A stretch of DNA of 64,000 bases from contig JAAXNY010000016.1 of NCBI GenBank assembly GCA_013420905.1, positions 930,001 to 994,000 of the forward strand. The letters are read 5' to 3'. Position 1 is the stretch's first letter; each line of letters opens with the position of its first letter. The DNA is from Collybia mongolica. Taxonomy: Eukaryota; Basidiomycota; Agaricomycetes; Agaricales; Clitocybaceae. Positions 49,301 to 59,766 of this stretch are shown piece after piece. Below the pieces are notes generated by a model. The model saw only the letters and a program-made list of their open reading frames with translations. It made no database searches and was not told the origin of the DNA. Position numbers and translations under genes: made by a program.

Positions 49301-50078
49301 CCTGATAAATGTCAGCTTTGGGGAATTTATTAATAGATATTCTTACTGCTTCTTGCCAGGCCCAAGAGCCCAACATCAAGTTCAACCATATACGATCCTT
49401 TTTTTCATTGAACTGCATGTAAGGGACATAATCAAAATGACTGCAGAGGTCAGGTGAAGCAATCTGCTCAAGTAAAACAAGGCGGGGATCTCGAAAGCAA
49501 AGATCATAAGACTCGCACATCCATTTTGGTGGTGTTCCAGCAGGCAGAGAGCTGGTATAACAAAATCTCACGGTCCTCCATGGTACTGGACCCACTTTGA
49601 TAGAGTCAATGGTTTGGTACATCTGTTTGGCTGTGCTCCAAGGAATATTGTCAATGTTACCTCCAGAATGGATAGTTGAGGCAAGCCAGAAATCTAACGC
49701 TTGATTGACTTCAGATTCCGAGCTCTGCTGCTCTGTGAAGTGAATGTTGGCAAATTCGAAACCAAGGTGATCTGGAAAAGGGTGCCATGGATTGGATGAC
49801 GTTGCATCCACAGGGTTTCATGGAGGTGGTGATGAGCCAGGTGGTATCACATTTCCATTTTTGTCGCATGGTACAGCTAATGAAATCAGGTAAGTCTCAC
49901 ATAAAACATTTGAAACAGGCGCACCATTCAAACTGGGATGTGTTATGACAGTGAAGGAATTTGAGAATTTCTCTTGTTCCTCTGCAGAGAAGTTGGTCTG
50001 GTGCTTTGATTTGATGTGCATACTATGACCATGCAAGGTGATAAAAGATTTCCCACAAAATGCGCACAGGTGAGACAT
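46386..50078 (-). pseudogene. Plavaka transposase, broken
   Basis: The N-terminus is a C2H2 zinc finger (CAFCGKSF...HSMHIKSKH). Then come NPWHPFPDHLGFEFANI, FRDPRLVLLEQIASP, FDYVPYMQFNEKKDRIW, SDKTTVSVAMGHQEFHP, ALLPIPK, an intron with donor GTGAGT at 49097-49092, PDGHYCHAVFSLGPYIADYP, CPTYD, VPAFPGLRQFPDG, FSQWTGDDLKALMK, SLPHQHALVHY, FGSPNGTCSSLTES, KEPWQCSSHFN, PLLIPRVLAQVTLAVNQG, YPTSLNALATHIGQPGF, VFHSATASFYAPSDLCG, FPCALVHWF, GMWVVKPE and a tail ending HELFQDL. This is the full domain order of the family. Breaks are an in-frame TGA at 49818-49820 after PPGSSPPP, two in-frame TGAs after HLDSII near the C-terminus, and a solo LTR. The first and second TGAs stand where the family has arginine. 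Confidence 0.82.
47124..47689 (+). mobile_element. Young solo LTR inserted in the transposase (566 bp)
   Basis: It starts TGTAAGGG and ends CCCTTACA, flanked by a perfect 5-bp duplication AACTT (47119-47123 and 47690-47694). It contains a strong palindrome at 47275-47327 (CACCTGG...GGAGG/CCTCC...CCAGGTG around AGAGAATTCTCT) followed by CTATATAT, probably the LTR promoter. CTGGTGGAGGGGATCCTAAG also occurs twice (from 47218 and 47278). Roughly 40 CpG remain, against none in the related LTR at 2153-2596. Without it and one copy of AACTT, the transposase exon reads through as LAQVTLAVNQG, so the insertion is exonic and later than the transposon. Confidence 0.9.
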
Positions 50079-50242
50079 GAAGAGATGGGTGGAAGGAAGA
50101 GGTGTGAGAGTTGTGCCACATAGTTTTTGTCAGACAACAAGCCAAATAAAATCCCCAAATTCCAACACACATTGATGTGTCATCCTTTGCCACATCACAA
50201 CCCAAGCACCAACAACTGCCCTCTCACCACACCACTCCAAGT
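50079..50242. promoter_or_regulatory. Divergent promoter of the two Plavaka genes
   Basis: Only 164 bp separate the transposase ATG (minus) from the ATG of the second gene (plus). No TATA box is clear. The shared spacer implies co-regulated transcription when the element was active. Confidence 0.4.
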
Positions 50243-52194
50243 ATGCCAACTAAGTGCTCCCATGGTCCAGCCAACAAAAAGGCTGTTAGCAAACAAAACA
50301 TCAATGACATTCTGTCTGAGCCAGAGGGCAATATACTGACCAAGAAATCAAAACCATCAACAAGTGCTGGTCAGCATCAGCAGCAACAGCTCTCTGCTTC
50401 ACCTGTTACTCCTCCTAGTGGACCACGCAAATGTACAAATGAGCACCCTGGCCTTATTGGAAAGAGAGGACAACACACCAAAGCTGAAGTTGCAAACAAA
50501 AAGGCCAAGAAAGCAGATGAAGTCAAAGCTGCTGCAGCTGCTAAGGCAGATGCAATGGCTCAGCTTGTTGAGATGGAGGTTGACCAGGAAGACAAGGAAG
50601 CCACAAGGTGTCAACGTATCTTACAGCGCCAGCCAAGTGTTCTTGATGTCTTGGCTGACCATAGCAGTGAAGAATTTGACTGGGGAGCTGAAGATGAAAG
50701 GAATGATACTGAACCACTGAGTGAGAGGGAGCTGACACCAACACAAGCCAGCAGTGGCTCACAGCTGTGTCCAAACAAAAGAAGGTAAGCACACTGTATC
50801 AGCTGCAAGCCAGAGAACTCAACATACCCCAATAGAGACGCAAGCCCAAATGAGCACTGCTCACTCAAGTCACAGAGCAGAAGGAAGTGGCACAGTTGAA
50901 GAAGGGTGGTGTGAAAAAAGGGTGAGTTTGAAATGAGCCCAGCCCCACACGGCCACAATTCAAGAAAAGAAAGGGTGGCCTTGTCAACATGGTAAGTACC
51001 TATTTCAGACTCGGATACATGATATGATGAGCATCTGCAGGTTGTTGAAGCCATCTCCGATTCTGACAATAGTGGAAACAAGACAACACCAGTTCATGGT
51101 CCAATCACAAAGAAAGCCAGAGGTCTCACTGTGGCTCAACGAAGCGAGGTAAGTATCATTATTTCACCTATCAATCATCTATCTCATTAATCCCTGTCTG
51201 GAAGGGGCCAGCTGTACCCAAGCTCACTGGAAAGATGGGAAAACTCAAAGCAGCCATTGTCCCAAAGGCTTCAAGTCATGTTAATGCCGTCAAGTCAGAG
51301 GCACCTGAGCCATCTGCACTTGTCATGCAAATCAAGGCAGCAAAATGACTTACAGACTTGCCACCCCCATTCCACACCCTGAAGCTTATAAAAGCTTTTC
51401 GTGTGACTTGTTATCATGGATGGATGGTGTCTAATGACCTTTTCAATGGCTTTTCCCTTGAATCAGATCACCTGCTCAGGATTGTTTGCAAGTCATTTGA
51501 ATGTAACATTTCCAGATTTAAAATATGATATTGTTCGCAAGGATGTTTTCCATCAAACTTTTTGTGTCTTAACTATGACCATATCATATTGGTTCTTATC
51601 TTGATTTAACAGATATACAACAACCTCCAGACACAAAGGTCTAATCTTGCTTGTTTAGCTCTTGCCGCTGTGACAAATTATCTTTCTGAAATGTCGAAGG
51701 AGGAATCAAGGAATGGGTTGACTGGACTCATGCTGCCCATTTGGGTGAGCTGATTTATAAGGAGCCATGCCCTCCAGGGGGTAGTCTTGTAAAGGGGGTG
51801 CCAAACTTCAAGGCAGGCATCTCAGACCTATTGTCATTTTAACTAGTGACCTTTTTCTTCAGAAGCTGAAAGGGTTACTCATGACACCTTTCATGACCAA
51901 CTTAGTCGAACCATACTTGAAGTACATGAATGACTCGCTTATCAATTATGGCCATCCTCATGGACTGATTGGACTGGTCCTTGTTTCAGTATGTTCTCCA
52001 TTTGTATGCCCTTCTTTTTCTCACAATGTTGAATGGCACAGCTCAAGTGTGCTCTCTGCGCATTTGAAATGGATGGGTCTTTCAAGGATCCTGGGCCTTT
52101 CAATTCTGAACATAAAGCTCTTCTTGTGGAATATCTTGAAAGTGTTGATTCATTCAAGAAGTGGCCTGGATTTTATAAGGCTTGCAAATTTAGT
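50243..52194 (+). pseudogene. Second gene of the Plavaka element (DUF6532-like), broken
   Basis: ATG at 50243 gives MPTKCSHGPANKKAVSKQN and a long basic, alanine- and lysine-rich disordered region (KKAKKADEVKAAAAAKADA). It ends at a donor (AAGAAG then GTAAGC, near 50785). Further exons with clean borders include VVEAISDSDNSGNKTTPV and GPAVPKLTGKMGKLKAAIVP. The C-terminal part reads LPPPFHTLKLIKAFRVTCYH, VTFPDLKYDIVRKDVF, IYNNLQTQRSNLACLAL, FMTNLVEPYLKYMND, LIGLVLVSLKCALCAFEMDG and KKWPGFYKACKFS. This order resembles DUF6532 proteins, which are abundant in agaricomycetes. Breaks are an in-frame TGA before LTDLPPP and a frame change near 51500. Its role in transposition is unknown. Confidence 0.6.
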
Positions 52195-52509
52195 TGAACT
52201 AACCCCATTTATTTGGAGGAGCAGGACAATCTTGTTGCGGACACTTTGCAGGCAGATATTGGCCGATGCGCACTCAATTTTAGTAGCAGCCCCATTAAAC
52301 AGTAGACTTTTCTTGCTCATATACCCCACAATCCACTGTACACAGTGGTGATTGTTCAGAGCGACTAAATTACTTACCTTTTTTATGACACCACTTTCAA
52401 GCTTTCCCCAACTTTTTGATTCTTTCCCAACTTTATGTTACTTTCATGACTTTCTTATCTTTATAATTGCCCCACATGCTCTAACTTTTGAGAGGGGGGG
52501 TCTAGCCAA

Positions 52510-52557
52510 ATGGCTTTCAACTTTTCCACTTTTTTGACTCTTAGAGTGCCTTTATAA
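52510..52557 (-). repeat. Plavaka right terminal inverted repeat
   Basis: Reverse complement reads TTATAA then AGGCACTCTAAGAGTC, AAAAAAGTGG and AAAAGTTGAAAG; matches the left end. Confidence 0.65.
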
Positions 52558-52995
52558 AGTTGAAAAAGATTTGTTCAATTTTCCTGATGGAATGCCCACA
52601 ACCAATCACACTTATAGAGAAACCATTCAAACGTTCAAAGACTTAAATCACAATGGTGAACAAAAATGTATATATCTGTATCTCTAGATAAGCATCCATG
52701 CATATGTATCCTTCTGAGTCAACTCTCAGTGCAAATAACACCTATGTAAACTACTGTGTTTTTCTTTTTTTGGTTAGACACTCTATAAATAACGTAGGGT
52801 TTTGATTTATGCTGTTCACTGGTGTGCTATGAACCTCCAGCTTTTTTGACACTCTGTCTGAAATATAATCCTCGCACTGGCTCCTACCTCCTTCTCTTCA
52901 GGAAACTATACAGGCGACGCGTTTGCATTGTTATAATATATTTGCCATACATGTGAGCCAAACCTCTATAAGCCGAAATCCGCCAACCACCCGCC

Positions 52996-53508
52996 CAAGG
53001 GGGTTTCAGAGTTTGAATTTACCATATCAGGACGGTTAGTTAGTTGGCCCCCCGAGATCGTTAAAAATTTTTTTGTAATCATGTGATCAGGTGCCCGGCA
53101 ACCCAAGCGGAGGTGCAGGGTAGCGTTTTGATGCGAGCGAAGCTCACCGACAGCTCCCTTTTTGGAAGAGAAGCGCCAAGAGAGGACGGCAGGTGCAGGA
53201 TGCGAGACAGGATGGGTGAGTTTTGAAACATTCCTCGAAAGCGAGTCACATACCATTGAAATGGCCTATAGTACCACCTCCAATGTGTTGACCTGGAGTA
53301 CTCCGTTAGCAGTTGGGTCTGCGAAGCATGCGAGGCAAGTGGGAACAGTCAGAGACGTCTAGGACGGCGGCGCTAGGGCGATAAGGGTGCTTCCTAGTAT
53401 ATCCTTATTTGGAAATTATTTCCCACCACTGTTAGTTAGTTCCCCCCTCGAGGTCCTTAGAAAAAAAATCGACCTGATATGGGGAATTCTTTTCCTGAAA
53501 CCCCCTTG
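52996..53508. mobile_element. hAT-like MITE (513 bp) with perfect 8-bp target duplication
   Basis: Ends are inverted: CAAGGGGGTTTCAG at the left and CTGAAACCCCCTTG at the right, with similarity continuing about 20 more bases to CCATATCAGG on both sides. The flanks are CACCCGCC at 52988-52995 and CACCCGCC at 53509-53516. Just inside each end, GTTAGTTAGTT followed by C-rich DNA appears as a direct repeat. No transposase is encoded. An 8-bp target duplication is the hallmark of the hAT superfamily, whose autonomous elements must have mobilised it. Confidence 0.88.
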
Positions 53509-53516
53509 CACCCGCC

Positions 53517-54024
53517 TTAACCTACACATGGTAGGGGGGAACCACAGAGCTCATCACAAGATGTCATATCCTTCTACCTCATGGCACTGTTAACTCAAGG
53601 ATCAAAATCTATGTATCACGTCTAGCTGTTTTTCCGAATCTTTGAGCTCTTGTGCGTCAAACTCGTGGACTCAGGTCAGGTGACCTGATCGTCCTATGCT
53701 TCCTTTAATCCGAAACGTTTCTTGCTGGGCATCTCAAGAGGTACTACTCAATGCGCATTTGCTACCTGTGAATTTGCAGCCCCAGGAGTCACCTTGATTA
53801 TCCATGATGGATTCTCCAAGCGCATGCTGTGTGCTTTCATTATAGGACGAGGCGGAGCAAGACATTACAATGATGAACGGGCCCACTTTCTCTCAGGTTG
53901 CGGTCCATTCATGTCGAGCGGGCCGTTCGACTTCCGCTCAGTTCTATCACAAGACTCGACCACCATGCTCTGTTAAATACCATACGTCCAACTTGAAGAT
54001 GGATGATCCTTCATTGAATTAACA
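53517..54024. other. Upstream region of the GH43-like gene
   Basis: No separate gene supported. An open frame at 53722-53976 has no family signature. Confidence 0.35.
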
Positions 54025-55323
54025 ATGCCTTCCCATCTCGCTGGCTTGCTCTCATTCCTGATTTTTGCTGTGGCTTTCACACTAGCATCTCCTGTATCGA
54101 ACATCACATCGACCACCCCAGAACTGTCGCCTGAGCTATTCAAGCGGGCTGTCTCTGCTCCATACGTGTTTACGGCATTTACATCGGCTTCGGAATCCAA
54201 CCTATTCGTTTACACCTCCAATGATGGAACCAACTTTTCTCTCCTCAAAGGACCAGCTTACACACCCCCGACTGGCCTCATCCGGGACCCAAGTGTGATT
54301 CTACATACCGAGTAAGTACAGCACTCATTCTCCGCAAAATCCGGACTTACAAGCGGCTAGTGGAAAATACTACATCGCATGTTCGTTTTTTGATGCCAGA
54401 AGCTGTCATCACGATTTTTGACTTGGACGGTAGATACCACCAACTGGTCTGGACAAGACTTTGCTATTGCAGTACGTCATAACACACTTCACAAGGACAG
54501 CACGTCCGACATATATATAGAGCAGCACCAACCTTCAGTCCTGGACCCGCGTCGCCACAATCTCAACGTCATCTTCCGTGATTCGGCCCGTCAACACCTG
54601 GGCGCCAGTAAGCCATTTTCGATTGTCACTACCGGTCCTCTACTTACGTTCATGGCTGCAGGAATTTTTCAAGGACCCCAAGACTGGAAAAATCAACATT
54701 ATCGTCTCCCTTTCAACTGGGAGCTACGGTCCTTTCCTCCCTTACGCATTCACCGCCACCGACTCGTCTTTGACCAAATGGAGCGGACCTGTCGTCCTTT
54801 CTGGTATCTCGAACGCTGGCCTCGGATACATTGATACTTTCCCTGTATATTTCAAGTACGTGGGTTCGATCTTATCACAGCACGTCCCATCTGATCAGTG
54901 GGTTTTTTTTTAGCAACCAATATCACATATTCTCCAAGGCCGAGAGTAACGGGAAAAAGACTGTCGAACATGCTGTCGCATCTTCCCTCACCGGACCCTA
55001 CAACTTCGTACAAACTGGCAACTTTGCTGGTTGGGGACAGGCCGAGGGCCCTTGCGTCACCGTCCTTCCCAACGGAAAGTTCCGACTGTAAGTGTCATTC
55101 ATTCACCTGTCCATTTCTAACACTCACGTTAAATCCCTCCCAGCTACGCGGATGGGTTCAGTAGCGGTAGGTATTTATTTTCGGATCTAATAACTTAATC
55201 TGATTTCTTTCGCTAGGGAAATATATCTACGCGGATTCGAGCGATCTTTACAACTGGTCTGCTTACCAAACAATTCCCAGCCTGAGTGGCACAGTCAGGC
55301 ACGGAACCGTCTTGAAACAGTGA
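54025..55323 (+). CDS. Secreted GH43-like glycoside hydrolase (arabinosidase type)
   Basis: Eight exons close in frame: 54025-54311, 54361-54380, 54434-54471, 54521-54607, 54662-54855, 54914-55087, 55144-55166 and 55217-55323. The signal peptide is LLSFLIFAVAFTLASP. The five-bladed propeller fold of GH43 and related families is suggested by TSNDGTNFSLLKGPAY, KYYIAYTTNWSGQDFAI, NTWAPEFFKDPKTGKINII, FTATDSSLTKWSGPVVL, YHIFSKAESNGKKT and YADSSDLYNWSAYQT. The three acidic residues expected at the active site are probably D in LIRDPSVI (base), D in LGYIDTFPVYF (modulator) and E in WGQAEGPC (acid). It would cleave arabinose-containing plant-wall chains outside the cell; the substrate is inferred from family. 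It carries very small exons (20 and 23 bp). Confidence 0.78.
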
Positions 55324-55410
55324 AATAACACATAGTACATCGAGCTTTGACGCCCGCGTGCCGAATATATAAAGGATTGTCCATAAGCCTCTTCCACTTT
55401 CAACTAAGTA

Positions 55411-57320
55411 TCAGATTGGAACAGCATGTACACCGTCAAGGGAGCTTCCTTTCTTGACAACCTTGACGATTCGCCATCCACACTTTGAATATAGCTCCCT
55501 CATTTGCGGGAGGGTGTATTCCTGCGTGTTGTGGAAAACGAACATCTGGACGATATAAAACAATCAGCAAATAGACGTTTGAGGGATACAGAAGACAACT
55601 CACCGCGGCATCGAGAGTCCATACCATGTCATTGACTGAATTAAAACCTGTTTTCAAAATTTCGGGCGGTACTAATTTTGGGTCCTCAACAATAGCAATA
55701 TCTCCAGTAGTGGTCTCGGGCGGCTCTCGGCAAGAGTACGTCATCACAACGTCGCATACCACCAATTTTGTATCTGGTCTCGCCGCAGCCCGTAAGTGGG
55801 TCAGAATCTTTGTTATGTATGGCTCGGACCAGTCATGGACGATGCTCTTCATAAAGAAAACTGAGGCATTGGTGATTGGCTGAGGGGTAAAAAAGTCGTG
55901 CACTTTGTGAGGTCAAGTGAGACGTTTTATCAAAGTAAGGTTGAGAATGGGAGGCTACCTTGGAACGACATCCTTCCCGACGCCAGTGCTTCGGGCTCTT
56001 CCTGTTGCCAGTGCTAATTCCAATTTTCAACTCATAAGCTGCGTTGATTGATAAGATTAAAAGGGGAGTTCTTACCTTGATACCGTCGTCAACGACTCTA
56101 GGAATGTCCTGAACGACACACCGAAGTTGAGGATGCGCTTTCAAAATTGTTTTACACGAAAAACCAAGGCCTCCCCCTACATCCACGACGAGGGCATCTG
56201 CAGGGAGGGTGTTCCAATCAAACACTTTTGTATGATCAGTAAATACGTGTATAGGGAAGGCTTCACATAACTCACGTTCTAGGATAAGGTTGGGTGGGAT
56301 CATGGCAGTGGATCCTTTCATAGCAATGCCAAATCGGTGTCGCTCATAGTCCTGCTCCGGTTCCGCATACCAGTCAAAGTAACTCTTATCTGTCCTACGG
56401 CCCCGCTGGAATGGTGCGTGGTTGGGTTCTGAAGAGAAAGCGGTAACAGGGTCCATCATATTTTCGCTGAAGTATGATGATCCTTTGTGGCCGTCAGAAA
56501 GGCTATATATTCATGATGAGAAGCGTTGCATCTCAGTTGACCAGAAGATGAGCACGGACATGTGTTGTGCAATAGATACAAAGCCGGTCGTTCCTTCGTG
56601 TTTCTCTTTGGGGCTGAGGATTCCGATTTTAGCATTTATTATCCGAGAGTTGGAGAGAGAATATTACTCTTTAAGAATCTTGTCAACAGATTTCCCAGTG
56701 TCCAGAACTCCAGAAATTCGATTGTTCACGAAGTAATCCGGTCGAACCTCTCGGAAGATATGACGATTTGCGAGGAGTCGAAGTAGGCGGGCTGATGTGA
56801 ATATATAAGATCGGACTGCATGCTCGACGGATGGGGAGATATTACCAAGGCTGACACCATCGACACCCGTCTTCCTGGCGATTACGTCCACGTGCATTCC
56901 CTATAGAAGGATGATGAGGCTAATCTCCAATATGTAACGAACGGAGTGACCTCTGGGCCAGCATCACGGAGGATTTCAGCCACATGACAGTCAATAGAGA
57001 CTCGTAGAGCAGCTGATTTGAAGTGCTGATCTATAGCATGAATAAACGAGCCATGTATTCAGAAATTGGCAACAAACTCCAGATATGGTGTGTATAACTG
57101 ATTCCGTTGGTGGGAGTACATATGCTGCTAGCTGGAATGCCGCCGCAGCGATGAGTTTGGCAGACCTGGCGAGGTCTGGATCCATCCTGAAAGCCTCAGA
57201 GGTTGGGGTGAATCTCTCATCTAGGCTTGGGATTTGGAAGTTTCTCGCAGAGGCGAGGTTGACGAGGTCGTTGACGGAGTTTGAGATTAGTTGCGAGAGT
57301 TGCAATATGTCTGAAGCCAT
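55411..57320 (-). CDS. SAM-dependent O-methyltransferase (plant/fungal COMT-like)
   Basis: Starts MASDILQLSQLISNSVND and has the N-terminal dimer helix region (LIAAAAFQLAAYVLPP), a winged-helix part (GMHVDVIARKTGVDG, LLRLLANRHIFREVRPD), and the catalytic domain. The SAM site is VVDVGGGLGFSCKTI with VVQDIPRVVDDG. The catalytic histidine is in MKSIVHDWSEPYI, followed by PDTKLVVCDVVMTYSC. After intron 1 (gtgagttgtc...tcgtccag by the last exon border) the end reads MFVFHNTQEYTLPQMRELY and closes with HAVPI at 55411. Family members methylate hydroxyl groups of polyketides and phenolics, for example in sterigmatocystin synthesis. No polyketide synthase is in this window, so its substrate is open. 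Seven or so exons; no break seen. Confidence 0.82.
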
Positions 57321-58320
57321 TGTAGATTTGGAGAGAAGAGGGATCTCAAAACATCAGCTTTTAACCTTCTGTTCTTGATGATGAACAATCACGCATCTAA
57401 GCCTTTAGTGATGGGAAATACAGTCAGCAAGTTTGCAATCATGTGGCATGCGAAAGTTGCACACCGTGGAAACGACCTTGCTATCTCTGAACATGAAAAG
57501 TGATTGACCCAGTGGCGGTCAATTAAGAATAGCTGTTGGTTGTGAACTGATATAAATTGATGACAGTTCGCCTCAAGCAACGCCAATAAGCTTTGAGATA
57601 TCATGTAATTCTCGTCCGACGCCCGAGTAAAGAAACCTCGGCCTTGAGGTCACAGGTTATAACTGTCGGATAAATATTCAAAAGGAGGGTTTTAGGAATA
57701 TCATTAGCTGGCAGCCTGGCATCTTTGAAAGAGGAAGAACTCTGGGAAGTTCAGCGCCCGGGTGGGCCTGTAGAGCGACTGGGTAAGCGGACAAAGAAGA
57801 GGGGGGGTTCTGGAACGGACGTGTGAAGCGTGTGAGAGGTAGATTGAGTACACATCTCAGACTCTTATATATATATCCGTCTAGAAAGCTCTTCAGATTC
57901 TTCACATCCTTTCGGTTGGGTCCGTGAGGCCTTGAGGTGTTTGGAGTAATTGGGCAGCGCATAGTGGTTTATTGAACGTGGGCCAGCGATAGGGCAGTGG
58001 CAGGTCAGAATAGATCCTTACGTCCATGGCGCCCCGCGCTTTCTGTATCGTCAAACATGTGATAGGACATACAGCACTTAAGGAGGATTCGTGAGTTGTG
58101 TAACTCAGGTGCGACGATGATGGGTGATTTTTGTGGTGAGATGGGATGTTGGACACAACGGCTTCTCGGCTTCTCGGCCTCCCTATGTAGAAATCCAATG
58201 GCATCACCAAACAAAAAACCTCGTACTCCTCCTCAACATCCTGAGGCCACGCCCTAGCTCAAGCTGATGTCAATCAAAGTTTCAGCTTAAAATAGTGAGG
58301 GGATTCACGTGGGCGCACCA
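57321..58320. other. Intergenic
   Basis: No supported gene. Frames at 57389-57604 and 57678-57962 (minus) lack motifs. A (TA)-rich TATATATAT tract lies near 57870. Confidence 0.35.
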
Positions 58321-58392
58321 ATGCGAATATCTACTTGTTCACCCCCAATTTCCTGGGAAGACGTAGAGTCACCAGGTCACATTGCTATTCAG

Positions 58393-59038
58393 TAGTGATG
58401 TTCCGGCCCGGCTTGGCCTGAAAGCCGGGGCTTCGGCCTGGCTTATTAAAACAAGGGCCTGCCAGATACTCAAGCCAGGCCGTCGAGGATGGCTTAGGCT
58501 TGGCTCGGTCTTGGGACAGCTCAGGCCGGGGCTTATTGCACAAAAATAATACTCTAGTCAAACTCTGTGATAACGACATCAGGAATAAAGGAACATCTAC
58601 TAAATGAAGGAGAGACCGCTTACTGCAAGGAGATCCAAGAAAGACTCCACTCGTCCCCATTCCTCCTCTGACAGTTGAAGGTCATTGAGTTTCTGTTGCT
58701 TGGTGTGGTCTGTCTCAGCCAAGACCAATGCCGCAATGAACTGGTCAACAATCTGATGTACCATATAGTTGAAATGATATAATTTTGAAATGGCTTGGGG
58801 GAACACTACCTTCTTCAGAGAAGCAGCACGTTCAAGCATTACATACGTGGAAGACCACCGAACAGGCATGTTTTAGGCTAACCCTAAGCCGCGGCCTGAG
58901 CCTCCGGCTTGGGCTTTGCTGGAGTGCAAGCCGAGCTTTCAGCCTTCACTGAGCCGTCTCAAAGCCCGCCCTGGCTTGGCCCAAGAGAGCTCGGCCCTGA
59001 CGGCTCGACGGCTTTGAGCCGGGCCCGGCACATCACTA
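58393..59038 (-). mobile_element. Internally deleted hAT element (646 bp)
   Basis: Terminal inverted repeats TAGTGATGT..CCGGCCCGGC at the left and GCCGGGCCCGGCACATCACTA at the right lie inside a perfect 8-bp duplication CTATTCAG (58385-58392 and 59039-59046). Subterminal DNA is packed with GGCCTGGCTT-type words, typical transposase-binding sites of hAT elements. It carries a fragment of transposase (58600-58869). Most of the transposase is missing, so it could only move with help. Confidence 0.9.
58600..58869 (-). pseudogene. hAT transposase fragment
   Basis: Reads MPVRWSSTYVMLERAASLKK, then a helix, then LQLSEEEWGRVESFLDLLAV. RWSSTYxMLER followed by the SxEEW segment is a conserved stretch of the middle of hAT transposases; the zinc finger, catalytic residues and C-terminal dimerisation region are absent. 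Confidence 0.7.
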
Positions 59039-59295
59039 CTATTCAGGTGATTGGGTCTCCTCAAGGCCCTGCATTGCGTTTGGCCTCCGTACCCCCAAAC
59101 AGACGAGTCACCAGAACGATCCTTACAACTCTGCCTTCGGCAGGAAGATGGATATCGCCCCTCGGGCTGGTCAACGGCGGGGCAGACATCTCTCGGGTGT
59201 CTAGATTCTACGATTTGCTCCTTGTCGTCAATGTTCTTTCCGACATCATCTTCCAAAACCTGACGCGCCAAGGCGAGTCCTTCAACATCACTTAA

Positions 59296-59766
59296 TGAGT
59301 TTCATGGGTCTATCATAACGGATTGAAGAAAGGGACTACGTGAAAGCTGCTCAAAAGTTAAGGAACCCAATGTTCAGTTACGGCACACAAGAGAGCACCA
59401 CCCCGGCGACCATTGGACCGAATAGTATTCCTTAGTCAAGATTGGCATATCTGACGAACGTTCTGTACCCAACGCCCTTATATTGGTGAGATGACTACGA
59501 GGTTTGCATCTGACAGACGATCTCTGGGTTTATAGCGATTACTTCCTCTCCTGTGCGGAAGTTGAGTAGGGACTTAAGAGAAACATAGTAAAGATTCGCA
59601 GGCAATGACTATTGATAGTGATATCGATCCACCAAGACAAGCTTCACATGTTTCAAGGTTATCTATGAATCGGCCAATCGTTCAAGAATCTGTGTAACAA
59701 ACGAAAGTAGCTATAACAAGTTATTTATGTATTCCAAGGACTAAACATTCCACTCCCCTCTCCCCT
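59296..59766. other. Intergenic
   Basis: No gene supported. Ends in the 3' flank of the GC-rich secreted-protein gene. Confidence 0.35.

Larger units (their letters stand above)
46264..52551 (-). mobile_element. Plavaka-class DNA transposon, two genes, inactive
   Basis: The ends are inverted and similar: left AGGTACTCCTAAAGTCAAAA, right (reverse complement) AGGCACTCTAAGAGTCAAAA, both continuing to GCAAAAGTTG or GGAAAAGTTG. TTATAA lies directly outside each end (46258-46263 and 52552-52557) and may be the target duplication, although it is palindromic. Inside are a minus-strand transposase (46386-50078) and a plus-strand second gene (50243-52194), started from a shared 164-bp divergent promoter. 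Both genes carry stop codons. A solo LTR (47124-47689) is inserted in the transposase. The body is nearly CpG-free apart from that LTR. CACTA-like CACTC ends fit the Plavaka group of agaricomycete transposons. Confidence 0.8.
58321..59295 (+). pseudogene. Small ORF split by a hAT insertion
   Basis: ATG at 58321 gives MRISTCSPPISWEDVE and, up to 58392, 24 codons ending IAIQ. Beyond the inserted element and its duplicated target, 59047-59295 continues in the same frame as VIGSPQGPALRLASVPPNRR to QGESFNIT and a stop. Together about 106 residues, with no stop crossing the junction. The second half looks protein-like (RFYDLLLVVNVLSDIIFQNL). No family recognised; it may be the end of a longer gene whose other exons I could not place. 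Confidence 0.45.

Noticed and set aside
54025..57320. Secondary-metabolite cluster around the O-methyltransferase
   Set aside because: The neighbours are a glycosidase and transposons; no synthase, P450 or terpene enzyme was found, and the ligase is 5 kb away with repeats between.
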